Part shown: piece after piece, positions 50,108-59,868 of the stretch
How the letters are laid out: each line of letters opens with the position of its first letter
How positions within the stretch are numbered: position 1 is the first letter of the stretch
The notes under the pieces: generated by a model
What the model was told of the DNA's origin: nothing
Databases searched by the model: none
Seen by the model: only the letters and a program-made list of their open reading frames with translations
Translations under genes and position numbers: made by a program
Assembly (NCBI RefSeq): GCF_008369325.1
Contig: NZ_VOBI01000008.1
Location: 204,535 to 268,534 of the forward strand
DNA length: 64,000 nt
Direction of reading: 5' to 3'
Source: Pseudomonas sp. ANT_H12B
Lineage (GTDB): Bacteria; Pseudomonadota; Gammaproteobacteria; Pseudomonadales; Pseudomonadaceae

Positions 50108-52018
50108 TCACGACGCACTCCACGTCAAGGCGAAAATACTTTCACCCGGTACTTCAAAACGAATGCGTCCATCCTTGCACTCGACAGCTGCATCGCGGCT
50201 ACGGCTGTCAGGGCCGAAAAGCGTGAGGGACGGGCAGGCAGTGACTGCGCCCTGCAGGCTGATCTGTTGCAGGCGGTCGCCCTTGTTTACGCCCAGCACG
50301 CTGCGTTCGTTGCCGCGGGCCATCGCCAGGGCATCGACCTCGAACGCGCTGTTGTCCATACGCTGGACCTGGTCGAGCCAGTGCGATTGGATGAATTGTT
50401 GCGCCAAGCCTACCGGTTTCAGCTCGAAGCGATCAGGCCCAGGCATGCGGATCATGCCTTTGAGGTGGTTCGGGTCGTCAGCGGCCTGAAACCAATTGAG
50501 CATGTCGAGCAAACCATCCTGAGCTGAATTGATAGCAACCGAGGCCCACCAGAGCGATGCGAAGTTCGTCTCCTGTTCGTAGGGGCTCACGCTTGAACCA
50601 CTGGAGATATTGGTCTGGTCCAGCAAGAGCGCCTTACGTGGCCGGCCATCGGTTTGCAGGCCGACAACCTCCGCAGCCCGGCGCACAGAGTCGCGGTACA
50701 CCCGCGTGGCCAGCAGGTCGCGAATCATCCACTCGTGCCAGGCCAAGGCGTCGATCTGCGGTGCCGATTCATCGAGCATGCGTCGGGCCCAATCGATGCC
50801 ACGGTGCTGGGCGCCTTCTGGCGTAAACGGCCCATTGACGAAGCGCGAGCTGGCGGGCATGGCGATACGTACACCCGCTTCGCGCGCGCCCGGGTAGTCG
50901 CGCACCTGGCGATACATGGCGTCGAAGAAGTGCTTGTAGGTCTCATAGTCGCGGTAGTTGTAGTTCGGCTCGTCGGCAAACGACAGGTAGTGAGTGCCGC
51001 GACCCAAGGCCACGGTTGTCGCCAGCCAGGCGTCCAGGCCGGCGATGCTCTGGTTGTTGGCCTCCAGGTCGGCCTTACGCCGACTGCCAGCCAGCAAGGT
51101 GATATCCATATCGATGCCACCGCGTTCCAGATAAAAACGCCTGAAGGCATCTTCGTAGTGGGGCTGTGCGGCCATGATGTCGACGGCGCTGTAAAAGCCA
51201 CCCGCACGGGGCTTGAGCGCGTCGAGTGCGGCGTGGCTTGCCGGCGGCGGAAGCACGTAGGGCAAGGCGACGCCCAGCCGCGGCGTGGGGCCAAGCACCT
51301 CGGGATGCAAGTTGAGTTCGGTACGACCGCTGTCTTGGCGCAGCGGCTGTAGGTGCTGGGGGCGCTGGGCGAACAGGTTGGCGGTGCCGTCCAGCCAGAA
51401 GGCCGCCTTGCCTCTACCTTGCAGGCGCAGGCGCCAGTCTTGATCCGTATCGCTAACAGGCAAGGCAATCTGGTCGAACCGCGGATAGTCCTGGTGGGGC
51501 TTGAGTTTCAGCTCGACGCTGTTGCCATCACCCAAACGCTCGGCACGCAAAACACTGACACCACCGAAATACTTGCCTGCCAGGATCGCATGTTCACCGG
51601 CGCGGACCTTGAAATAGAGGTCGACATTGGCTGTGGTCTCGGCACTGAAATGCACTTTTGTCGGCGCGAACAGGGCGACAGTCTTGTCGTCGTGCTCAAA
51701 GCGATAGCGCCTGAAGCTGTAGCCCGGGACTTCCACGCGGTAACTGGCAGCGCTGACGGGCAATGCCCAGATTTGCTCGCCGCGCCCTTCGCTCGCGGGG
51801 ATAAAGCGCTCGCCCCGTAACTGCCCTTGGCCGTCCAGCAAGTAGATACGTTCTTCATTGGCGTCGGTTTGCCAGGCCGGTACCCAACTGACGCGCAACG
51901 TGTCGTCGCGACCTGGCTGCAGATAAAGGCTGCCGTCGCGAATATCGCCCCAGCGCATGGGCGCGGCGTGGGCCAAGCTGCTGAGTGCAAGCGTCAATAC
52001 GACAATGATGCGTTTCAT
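50108..52018 (-). CDS. Secreted glycosidase-like protein (TIM-barrel, clan A style)
   Basis: 636 residues from ATG 52018. The signal peptide (MKRIIVVLTLALSSLAHAAP) is followed by a beta-rich N-terminal 200 residues and then a probable TIM barrel. FADEPNYNYRDYETYKHFFDAMY resembles the acid/base motif region of clan GH-A enzymes (xEPN), and LAWHEWMIRDLLATRVY and LLLDQTNISSG could be further barrel strands. No clear GH family can be named. It stands beside three polysaccharide/lipid acyltransferase genes, so it might act on an exopolysaccharide. The start after GGAAAG-rich codons at 52018 is preferred over the upstream frame to 52072. Confidence 0.7.
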   Translation of the reverse strand: MKRIIVVLTLALSSLAHAAPMRWGDIRDGSLYLQPGRDDTLRVSWVPAWQTDANEERIYLLDGQGQLRGERFIPASEGRGEQIWALPVSAASYRVEVPGYSFRRYRFEHDDKTVALFAPTKVHFSAETTANVDLYFKVRAGEHAILAGKYFGGVSVLRAERLGDGNSVELKLKPHQDYPRFDQIALPVSDTDQDWRLRLQGRGKAAFWLDGTANLFAQRPQHLQPLRQDSGRTELNLHPEVLGPTPRLGVALPYVLPPPASHAALDALKPRAGGFYSAVDIMAAQPHYEDAFRRFYLERGGIDMDITLLAGSRRKADLEANNQSIAGLDAWLATTVALGRGTHYLSFADEPNYNYRDYETYKHFFDAMYRQVRDYPGAREAGVRIAMPASSRFVNGPFTPEGAQHRGIDWARRMLDESAPQIDALAWHEWMIRDLLATRVYRDSVRRAAEVVGLQTDGRPRKALLLDQTNISSGSSVSPYEQETNFASLWWASVAINSAQDGLLDMLNWFQAADDPNHLKGMIRMPGPDRFELKPVGLAQQFIQSHWLDQVQRMDNSAFEVDALAMARGNERSVLGVNKGDRLQQISLQGAVTACPSLTLFGPDSRSRDAAVECKDGRIRFEVPGESIFALTWSAS

Positions 52019-52512
52019 ACGGTGCTTTCCACTACGTCTGTCCCAATCCACGGAAACTTGGCGTTCTGCCATTATTCGCCCTAAACAGTAGTCTCGATGT
52101 AACGATCGTGAGAAAAAAAAGCGTGGATCGACGATGAACGGTATTAAAGATTTATATGTTTTTGTTGCGAGCTGATGCGGTTGTGAAAAGACTATTGATG
52201 TCCCACGTATTAGCAGTTTTTTTGACGCCGTAATTGCGTCAATAGTGCATTTTTCATTTCGCGAAAAAACCGACTTGCTCTTTTAAAGAGCGATGCTAAC
52301 GTGATATCAGGTCAGCGGTTTGTTATGCGTCATTTAATCGTTTAGATCTTGCGCTAGACCCTTCAGTGCAACAGTGGGAGGGGTTGCAATCATTCCGGGA
52401 ACGGGTGGCACGTTACCTGGGTGAAGCCGGGCAAGACCATCGCCGCCCCAGCGGAATGGTCATCGCAGGTGAGTCCAAGACGTGCCGCCTATGCAAGTAA
52501 GGGAGCCTGGAT
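52019..52512. other. Promoter region with a possible gene remnant
   Basis: AT-rich spacer between divergent genes that must hold the promoters of both neighbours. At about 52345-52500 a start-less frame reads DLALDPSVQQWEGLQSFRERV ... GEAGQDHRRPSGMVIAGESK before a TAA; it looks protein-like and may be the tail of a lost gene. Not recognised. Confidence 0.4.
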
Positions 52513-53658
52513 ATGCGCGCGGAGAAGCGGTTTTATTCGCTGGACAGTTTCAGGGGGCTGATGGCCCTTTCAGTGATGATCTATCACTTGCGCGTTAGCG
52601 ACAGCTTTACCGAATGGTTGTTATTTCGCCATGCCGAAGTATTTGTATCGTTCTTTTTTGTACTAAGTGGTTTTGTCTTGACGCATGCTTATGGCAACTC
52701 TCTGCAATTTAATTTTCGCAAATTCTTCATAACGCGCACCTTCCGCTTGTTGCCGCTGCACCTCTTCATGTTGGGTGTCTTTATACTGTTAGAGTGCGGT
52801 AGGTATATGGCCGTCCAAAAAGGTATGGAGTTCAACAATGCGCCATTTTCTGGAAAGTTTGCCCCGGCTGAAATTCTGCCTAATGCGCTGCTGTTGCAAT
52901 CGTGGACGCACTTGACTAATCCACTGTCGTACAACTATCCGTCCTGGAGCATCAGTATCGAGTACTACACCTATATGATCTTCGCCGTGATCCTGAGCAT
53001 TGCCTTCGGCGTCAAGACATGGGTGTGGGCGACGATGGTCTTCGTGGCCCTGGCGCTGATGTATGCAGGCAATACCTTCTTCACCATTGAGTCGCTGCGG
53101 GGCCTCGCCTACTTTTTCACCGGCTGCCTGGCTTATGCCGTGTACCTGAAGCTACCCCATCCCGGCCGGGCCAAGGCCTGGTTGCTGACAGCGCTTGAAG
53201 TAGTGGCGGTTGCAGCGGCGCTGGTCTTCGTGGTCAACGATTTTGCAGGCAAGTCGTTGCTGGCTAGCCCGTTGTTCGGTGTCATCGTTGTGATATTCGC
53301 CTTTGATGGCGGGGCGGTGTCGCGGTTGTTGGCGGGACGGGTCTTCGGTTTTCTTGGCAAGTTGTCTTATTCCATCTACCTGACCCACGCGGCCATTCTG
53401 TTTTGCGTCGTGTCGGTGTTCATGATGGCGAACAAGGTCCTCGGCGTTGACATCACACCGATGATCGACGGGACCCGCTACCTGGACACCGGTAATGCAC
53501 TGTTCAACAACGTCATCGCGTTACTGGTAGTGGCATCGGTAATTCTGGTGTCGATGTTCACCTACCGGTATGTCGAAATGACCGGGCAAGCCGTTGGTCG
53601 AGCGCTTGGCAACAAACCCGCGCGCAGAAGTCCCGTGTTGAGACCTGATGCTGACTAA
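52513..53658 (+). CDS. Membrane acyltransferase, family 3 (copy A)
   Basis: 381 residues with about ten membrane helices. SLDSFRGLMALSVMIYHLRV contains the catalytic-type His and Arg of acyltransferase family 3, VSFFFVLSGFVLTHAYG and FRKFFITRTFRLLPLHLFML complete the conserved N-terminal part. Such enzymes add acetyl or longer acyl groups to exopolysaccharide, LPS O-antigen or peptidoglycan. The ATG at 52513 follows AAGGGAG. It is the first of three acyltransferase genes; the next begins 107 bases downstream. Confidence 0.86.
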   Translation: MRAEKRFYSLDSFRGLMALSVMIYHLRVSDSFTEWLLFRHAEVFVSFFFVLSGFVLTHAYGNSLQFNFRKFFITRTFRLLPLHLFMLGVFILLECGRYMAVQKGMEFNNAPFSGKFAPAEILPNALLLQSWTHLTNPLSYNYPSWSISIEYYTYMIFAVILSIAFGVKTWVWATMVFVALALMYAGNTFFTIESLRGLAYFFTGCLAYAVYLKLPHPGRAKAWLLTALEVVAVAAALVFVVNDFAGKSLLASPLFGVIVVIFAFDGGAVSRLLAGRVFGFLGKLSYSIYLTHAAILFCVVSVFMMANKVLGVDITPMIDGTRYLDTGNALFNNVIALLVVASVILVSMFTYRYVEMTGQAVGRALGNKPARRSPVLRPDAD

Positions 53659-53765
53659 ATGCCGGGCTGGCCGGACGGTGGCAGCGTTTGCCTTACGGAT
53701 TTACCTCACGTTCAACGCATGCTTGCGTTGGCAACTTTCCGCGTCAGACTGAAAAGGTTTACGCC

Positions 53766-54827
53766 ATGAGTCCCTTCCCCCAGGCTCCAGCCGACAAGCT
53801 GGACAGTGTTCAAATGCTGCGCGCTATCGCAGCGCTCGCCGTGGTTTTTTTTCATATTCCATTGTTTCGCAATGGCGACTGGGGCGTGGATATCTTTTTT
53901 GTGATCAGCGGCTTCATCATGGCCATGGTCACCGCTCAATCAGGCAGCCACTTTTTTACCAAACGCGTTATCCGTGTCGTTCCACTGTACTGGCTCGGTA
54001 CCCTTGGTGTTTTCGGCGTTGCCCTGTTGGTGCCGAGCCTGCTGGACAACACCACGGCGGATGTACCTGGCTTGCTCAAATCGCTGTTTTTCATCCCATA
54101 CCAGAAAGGTCAGTACGTCCAGCCCTTGCTGTACCTGGGTTGGACCCTGAACTTCGAAATGTTCTTCTATGCCCTGTTCGCCATCTCCATGGCCATCAGC
54201 CACCGCCACCGCCTGCTGATTTGCTCGAGCCTGCTTCTGGCTCTAGTACTGTTGGGCAACCTGGTGACGTTCGACGCGCTGCTGGCCAAGTTCTACACCC
54301 AGCAGATTCTCGTCGAGTTCGTCCTGGGCATGGGCTGCTACGCCGTATACGCACGCACGGCTGCGTGGCGCGCTGCCGGCCCCCGCCATGGTGCACGCAC
54401 AGCCCTGATAATGATCGGCCTCGCGGCCCTGGTTTACATGCCCCTTTCCGGTGGCGTGGTGGAGTCCCTGGGACGTGGGCTGGCCTTGGGTATACCAGCA
54501 GCGGTGATCTTCCTGGCACTGGTGCATGGATTATCGGGGGTCCGCTTGCCGGGGTTGCTTGTATTGATCGGCGATGCCAGTTATTCCCTTTACTTGTTTC
54601 ACCCGTATGTGTTGAAGGTCTTCAATAAGGTATTCCATGTGTTCGACGCACCGGGCGCCTTCGCCTATGTCATGACTCCTGTGAGCATCGGCCTGTGCTG
54701 CGTCGTGGCAATCGGCATTTACCGCTTGGTGGAATTGCCTATGACTCATTGGCTGCGAGGCATTTTCATCGACCGGAGGAAGGTGGCCAACCGGCCGCAA
54801 GTCTTGCCCGTAAGTGGTGGTGAGTAA
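53766..54827 (+). CDS. Membrane acyltransferase, family 3 (copy B)
   Basis: 353 residues, about ten helices. KLDSVQMLRAIAALAVVFFHIPLF and WGVDIFFVISGFIMAMVTAQ are the AT3 motifs, and FFTKRVIRVVPLYWLGTLG holds the conserved Arg and Tyr-Trp. Closest in style to ExoZ/OatA-like exopolysaccharide acetyltransferases. The start at 53766 (MSPFPQAPADKL) is preceded by a short AG-rich site. It differs from copy A, so the locus was assembled from different acyltransferases rather than by tandem duplication. Confidence 0.86.
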   Translation: MSPFPQAPADKLDSVQMLRAIAALAVVFFHIPLFRNGDWGVDIFFVISGFIMAMVTAQSGSHFFTKRVIRVVPLYWLGTLGVFGVALLVPSLLDNTTADVPGLLKSLFFIPYQKGQYVQPLLYLGWTLNFEMFFYALFAISMAISHRHRLLICSSLLLALVLLGNLVTFDALLAKFYTQQILVEFVLGMGCYAVYARTAAWRAAGPRHGARTALIMIGLAALVYMPLSGGVVESLGRGLALGIPAAVIFLALVHGLSGVRLPGLLVLIGDASYSLYLFHPYVLKVFNKVFHVFDAPGAFAYVMTPVSIGLCCVVAIGIYRLVELPMTHWLRGIFIDRRKVANRPQVLPVSGGE

Positions 54828-55066
54828 TGCAGCGCAGCCATGGCCACCACTTCCTGGTCGCTCCCGCGAAGCGGGTAGCTATATGGACGCCTTCGCCGGC
54901 AAGCCGACTCCCAAGAATCAGCGTGGCTATCTCGGCTTTCAATTTTGCTTACGTCAAATTTCCAGTTACAAACAAGCATGTGGGGTTGAGTGTCCAAAAT
55001 ATTGACAGCCGTTGTCATGGGTCGGACATCAGATGAATAGCTTCAGCTCTAAGGATGGTCAGGCGC

Positions 55067-57016
55067 ATGGCTCAAGGCAAGTACCGTTCAGACATTGATG
55101 GGCTGCGGGCTGTAGCGGTGATAGCGGTACTTCTGCATCACCTCAACACCAGCCTGCTGCCAGGCGGTTTCGTTGGCGTTGATATCTTCTTTGTCATCTC
55201 CGGCTTTTTGATCACCTCCCAGGTTTTTTCCGAGGTCAAGCGCAACGTTTTCTCGCTGAAGAGTTTTTATCAGCGACGCATCAATCGCATTGTTCCTGCA
55301 CTGGTAACGGTACTGCTGGCGACCGTGATCGTCGGGGCTTTTATCCTTTCTCCGGTCGACCTGATCCGGCTTAATGTCAGCGCACTGTTCTCTCTGCTGG
55401 GCGTTTCGAACATCTATATCTGGGTCAAGTACGGCAACTACTTCGCCGCCGACGCCAGTGAAGCCCCTCTGCTGCATACCTGGTCACTGGGTATTGAAGA
55501 GCAGTTCTACGTTATCTGGCCGCTGTTCATCGTGTTGCTCTATCGCTTGGCGCCGCGCTATGTGTTGCCGATATTGGGCATTGGCGTGGTGGCCGCGGTT
55601 GGCCTTTCAGAATATGCGACAGGTGTTTTTGCCACAGCCGCGTACTACCTGCTGCCTACGCGTTTTTTCGAATTGATGCTGGGTGGGCTGCTGGGGATCT
55701 ACCTGCATCAACCGCGCATCATCGGGAAACTGGCGGCCCATGGCATGGCCATGGTGGGCTTCTTGCTGATCGGTTTTTCGCTGTTTGCCTTGAGCGCCAA
55801 CTCCTCCTTCCCTGGGATCAACGCCCTGATCCCGTGCCTGGGGGCCGCGTTGTTGATCCTGGCCGGCAGCGGCGAGACGCGCTCGCGTTTGCTCACCAGC
55901 CGGCCGATGGTGTTTATCGGCCTGATTTCCTACTCGCTGTATTTGTGGCACTGGCCGTTGATTGCTTACCTGAGTTACTTGGAGATCCCCATCAATTTAC
56001 CTGTCGGGGCGATGCTGATCGCGGCCTCGATCAGCCTGGCGTGGCTATCCTGGCGTTATGTCGAGGTGCCCTTTCGGCGTAACGGGGCGACGTGGCACTT
56101 TTCTCGGGTCTTCGTCCGTCGATTCGCCATTCCGGCATTGGGACTGGCCGCATTGGCGGTGCTGAGCCTGCAATTCAACGGTTTCCCGCAACGTTTCAGC
56201 CCTGATGTTTCGCTACTTGAAGCGATGACCCTGAAGAAGCCGAGTGAGATTCGTAAAGGCTGCCACGTCACCAATTCGTTGTATGGCACCGGACCTAATG
56301 ACGCGTGTCGTTTGGGGGTCAAAAAAGAAGAGTTGGACGGCATCATGATCGGTGATTCGTTTGCTAATCACTTCACCGGCATGGTCGACATTCTGGCCAA
56401 ACCGAACAACCTATCGATCATGGATTACACCATGGACTCGTGCCCGCCGATCATCGGCTACACCGCCGACATGTCCCCGGTCTATGCCGCCCATTGTGCA
56501 AAACGTAACGAACGGGTGTTCAGCCTGCTTGAGCAGAAAAAATTCCGCTACGTGGTACTGGCGGCAGTTTGGCCCAGGGACGCGATTGCCAAAGACATCG
56601 TCGAAGCGAGTATCAAGCGTGTGGTGGAGAACAGCGGCCAGGTCATCGTCATCTTGAGGAATCAGGACATTGAAAAGGCCGCAAGCTGCCCGATTCGCCG
56701 CTTGATGTTCGGTACCGACCGCAATTGCTCGGTCCCCGAAAGTGCCTTGGCACCCTATTGGGCGGACGTGCGGGTGAAGTTTCCGCAAGTGCGCTTTATC
56801 GATCCCAATCAGGTGATATGCCCGGCAGGTGTGTGCAGTCCGATTATCCAGGGACAGTTGCTGTACCTGGATGATGCGCACTTGAGTGAAGTGGGATCGC
56901 GTTTTATCGGCCGCACGTTACTGGATCGAGGCTACTCGCTGCTGCACGACCCGGTGGCGACCCCGCGTACTGCCGAGGCGACGCTTGATGCCCCCGGTGT
57001 GAGTTGGCAACTGTAG
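55067..57016 (+). CDS. OafA-type acyltransferase with SGNH domain
   Basis: 649 residues: AT3 membrane domain (residues 1-370; YRSDIDGLRAVAVIAVLLHHLNT, GFVGVDIFFVISGFLITSQVF, RRINRIVPALVT, TWSLGIEEQFYVIWPLF) fused to a periplasmic SGNH domain (about 410-640) with GIMIGDSFANHFTG carrying the nucleophile Ser and LDDAHLSEVGSRF carrying the Asp-x-x-His pair. This is the OafA/LPS O-acetyltransferase layout. The ATG at 55067 is used, since GGATGG lies just before. It is separated from copy B by 240 bases without a gene. Confidence 0.9.
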   Translation: MAQGKYRSDIDGLRAVAVIAVLLHHLNTSLLPGGFVGVDIFFVISGFLITSQVFSEVKRNVFSLKSFYQRRINRIVPALVTVLLATVIVGAFILSPVDLIRLNVSALFSLLGVSNIYIWVKYGNYFAADASEAPLLHTWSLGIEEQFYVIWPLFIVLLYRLAPRYVLPILGIGVVAAVGLSEYATGVFATAAYYLLPTRFFELMLGGLLGIYLHQPRIIGKLAAHGMAMVGFLLIGFSLFALSANSSFPGINALIPCLGAALLILAGSGETRSRLLTSRPMVFIGLISYSLYLWHWPLIAYLSYLEIPINLPVGAMLIAASISLAWLSWRYVEVPFRRNGATWHFSRVFVRRFAIPALGLAALAVLSLQFNGFPQRFSPDVSLLEAMTLKKPSEIRKGCHVTNSLYGTGPNDACRLGVKKEELDGIMIGDSFANHFTGMVDILAKPNNLSIMDYTMDSCPPIIGYTADMSPVYAAHCAKRNERVFSLLEQKKFRYVVLAAVWPRDAIAKDIVEASIKRVVENSGQVIVILRNQDIEKAASCPIRRLMFGTDRNCSVPESALAPYWADVRVKFPQVRFIDPNQVICPAGVCSPIIQGQLLYLDDAHLSEVGSRFIGRTLLDRGYSLLHDPVATPRTAEATLDAPGVSWQL

Positions 57017-57257
57017 ATACTCTGTTCACGGTCAAGCGTTCGCGAGATGTTTTTCGCTAAAGAGCTTGGCCATATTAAATTCTTCGCCAGAACGCATGCA
57101 TGCCCATAACCCGGCCGAATGAGCTTTCGACTCGAGTCCGTAATTTTGTGAGTTGGATGTCTTCAGAAGCTGGTTCGGTCCGCTTCGGGTCCAGCCTGTG
57201 TGAAAACGCCAGTGATTGTCTAACCTTCTGATCGTCGAGATCGTGTCGGGGGCGATC

Positions 57258-58519
57258 ATGAAGCGATTCATTGAAGGTGAGGGTCGGACGCAAGTCACGT
57301 TGCTGCCTGAGCGCCTGGACGATTACATAGCTGAAGAAAATCCAGTGCGAGTGGTCGATGTTTTCGTCGATGAACTCGACCTGGGCGCGGACTTCAAAAC
57401 CATTGCCGACTTTCGCAAAGACAACGGCAAAGCCATTCGCAGCGTATGCCGCCAGTTCGTAGTGCTTTGTCGCAACCTCAATCTCTTCTCTCAGTCGATC
57501 ATCGCCATCGACGGCAGCAAATTCAAAGCCGTCAATAATCGCCACCGCAACTTCACTCAGGGCAAGGTGAAGGCACGCATGCAGCAGATCGAGCAGAGCA
57601 TTGATCGATATCTGGCGGCGATGGATTCGGCGGATCGGGCAACGCCCGAAGTGGCCGAGGCCGAAGCAGAGCGGCTTAAAGAAAAGATAGAAACACTGAA
57701 AAAGCAGTCGCAGAAACTCAAGCAAATCGAGGCGCAGCTCCACGAAAGTCCAGACCAGCAGATCTCCCTCACAGACCCAGATGCCCGCTCAATGGCTACG
57801 AGCGGCCGAGGCACCGGAACGGTTGGCTACAACGTGCAAACAGCTGTCGACGACAAACACCATCTGATCGTTGCCCATGAGGTGACCAACGTTGGTAATG
57901 ATCGTGGGCAACTGAGCAATATGGCGAACCAGGCGCGTGAAGAAATCGAGGCTGAATCGCTAACGGTGGTGGCCGACCGAGGCTATTACAAAGGTCTGGA
58001 AATCCTCGCTTGCGAACAAGCCGGCATCACACCTTCGTACCGAAACCCCTGACATCTGGCAGCAAAGCCGAAGGCCGATTCGGCAAGCAGGATTTCATCT
58101 ATCTTATTGCGTCGGACGAGTATCGATGCCCTGCGGGACAGTTACTCACCAGGCGGCATTCGTCGATGGAAGACGGCATGTTATTGCATTGTTACTACTT
58201 CTCGGGCTGCCAGTCCTGCTCAATGCAAAAGCAATGTACGGCGGGTAAGTAGCGCCGTGTGAAACGCTGGGAACATGAGGCTGTAGTCGATGCGATGCAA
58301 GTTCGGCTAGAACATGATCCAGCGATGATGAGGGTTCGTCGACAGACCGTTGAACATCCTTTTGGAACGCTCAAGTACTGGATGGGAAGTACCCACTTCC
58401 TGACCAAAACCCTGCCGAGGGTGAGCACTGAGATGAGCCTTCATGTGCTCGCCTACAACCTCAAACGAATGATGAGCATCTTCGGCATTGCAGGACTGAT
58501 TGAGGCGATCAGGGCGTGA
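57258..58519 (+). pseudogene. IS1182-family transposase gene with three lesions
   Basis: Starts MKRFIEGEGRTQVTLLPERLDDYIAEENPVRVVDVFVDELDLG, then jumps in frame to FKTIADFRKDNGKAIRSVCRQFV, lacking about 60 residues of the usual N-terminal region. The catalytic part (AIDGSKFKAVNNRHRNF, VGYNVQTAVDDKHHLIVAHEVTN, VVADRGYYKGLEI) follows. Near 58025 the frame is lost, the +1 frame continues (FGKQDFIYLIASDEYRCPAG), and a TAG at 58250-58252 interrupts it before KRWEHEAVVDAM ... VLAYNLKRMMSI to the end. It is dead but recent, since long stretches remain well conserved. Confidence 0.88.
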
Positions 58520-59215
58520 ATCCAGCTGCTTGATCGTCCGTGAGGTCCAATTCTCAGAGAAGGTTTCATTGATAGGGATGAGCGAAAGCAACTGGTCACC
58601 GAGGCCACCAAGCGTTATGCCCAGGCCGTTGAAGGGGCAGTAGCGGCATCCGGCTATTAGCGGCACCGTCTGCACCGTCTTTACTAGCGGAAAAAATGTA
58701 AGGGGTTGGCGAACACACCTTGCCGACCTCCACATATCAAGACTCAGGATGCGCATCCTTACCCTGAGAATCGCTGCGCATCACCTACCCGAGACAGCAG
58801 CCGGTATGCGGTATTTTCGCGCGTACGGATCTGTGCGGGGGCGGGAGGTTGTTGACGCCGACGCCGAATTGACCCAACTGCCGATGTACGCCGGGTACCG
58901 TACCGTTGCGAATCTGATTGCGGATCGCTTGGGGGCATTGCGGTGTTCCGTTTTAGCTCCAGCGCCGGCGCTGGAACTCACTGATCTTGATCAGTTCTCT
59001 TTTCATTGGATACTCCATGCCGCGCCACCGTTCACCGGCAGGCAGTGAGTTGTAAGGTTTTGGTTTGCAATCGGATGAATTAGCTCGGGGACACTGACGT
59101 TGCGTATCAGGGATTAGCTGATATACGAGGAAGGCTTGGTCGAATAAGGTTCAGTAGTTCGCCCTGCCAGCTGTTTCAGAGAAATGCTGAGTGGCCGCAA
59201 CTGGTCAGGGTGGGC
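58520..59215. other. Debris region without an intact gene
   Basis: About 700 bases. At 58574-58660 the tail of an unknown protein can be read (RDERKQLVTEATKRYAQAVEG ... stop). The remaining frames (for example 58749-59048) do not look like real proteins. No RNA gene was seen. Confidence 0.4.
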
Positions 59216-59379
59216 TTACTTCTCATCGTTCAGCGCCTTTAAAGCCGACTCTTTCCATGGTGTCAGCTTCACCAGTGACGGCACGCCTGCCGGGAGATTG
59301 GTCACCAGAATAGGAACCTGACAGCGCTCATCGGGATTCCAATCAAACATGTACACCTCGAAGAACCAGGCTTCGCGCC
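59216..59379 (-). pseudogene. 3' fragment of an unrecognised gene
   Basis: Minus-strand frame without start: AWFFEVYMFDWNPDERCQVP, then ILVTNLPAGVPSLVKLTPWK and ESALKALNDEK before a TAA at 59216-59218. It is protein-like in composition but I do not recognise the family. It directly abuts the reverse-transcriptase fragment. Confidence 0.35.
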
Positions 59380-59675
59380 TTCAAATGTCTCGGGTTTACC
59401 TAAGCCTCGTTTCCTACGATTTCTCGCAGTAAAACGACCCAACTCACTCAGTCGTGTTTTCGAGGCATTGAGGGACATCCGAACTTGACCAAGCGCTCCT
59501 GCAACTGCACCAGAAACTGCTGAGCCTGCCATTGCGTCCTGAAACCCACCATGCTGTCATCCGCGTAGCGCACAACGATCACATCGCCACGGGCATGTTG
59601 CTCGCGCCACTGCCTTGTCCACAGATCCTGCACGTAGTGAAGATAGATATTCTCCAGCAATGGCGATCGAGCGCC
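59380..59675 (-). pseudogene. Group II intron reverse-transcriptase fragment
   Basis: Minus strand: SPLLENIYLHYVQDLW, then VIVVRYADDSMVGFRTQWQAQQFL with the YADD catalytic motif, and, after a frame slip, SLNASKTRLSELGRFTARNRRKRGLGKPETF. These are consecutive blocks of a group II intron-encoded reverse transcriptase. The N-terminal part, maturase X domain and intron RNA structure are not present here. Confidence 0.82.
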
Positions 59676-59868
59676 GGCAACAATAAAGCAAACTCTCGGA
59701 TGAAATGGGGGCTGCGCATTGCCAGGGAACGTTATGCTCCGAGGTATGCGGGATGCCCCGACGTCGAAATTGTTCTCGTCATTGAAGTCATCTTCCCCAC
59801 TGACGAGAGACTCAGTCATGAGCCCAAAACCGCGTGTCGCGAAAAAACCTTGGAGGGACGTCTCTAGT

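Noticed and set aside
58749..59048. Plus-strand open frame of 99 codons in the debris region
   Set aside because: No ribosome binding site and no recognisable motif, and both strands are equally open; not supported as a gene.
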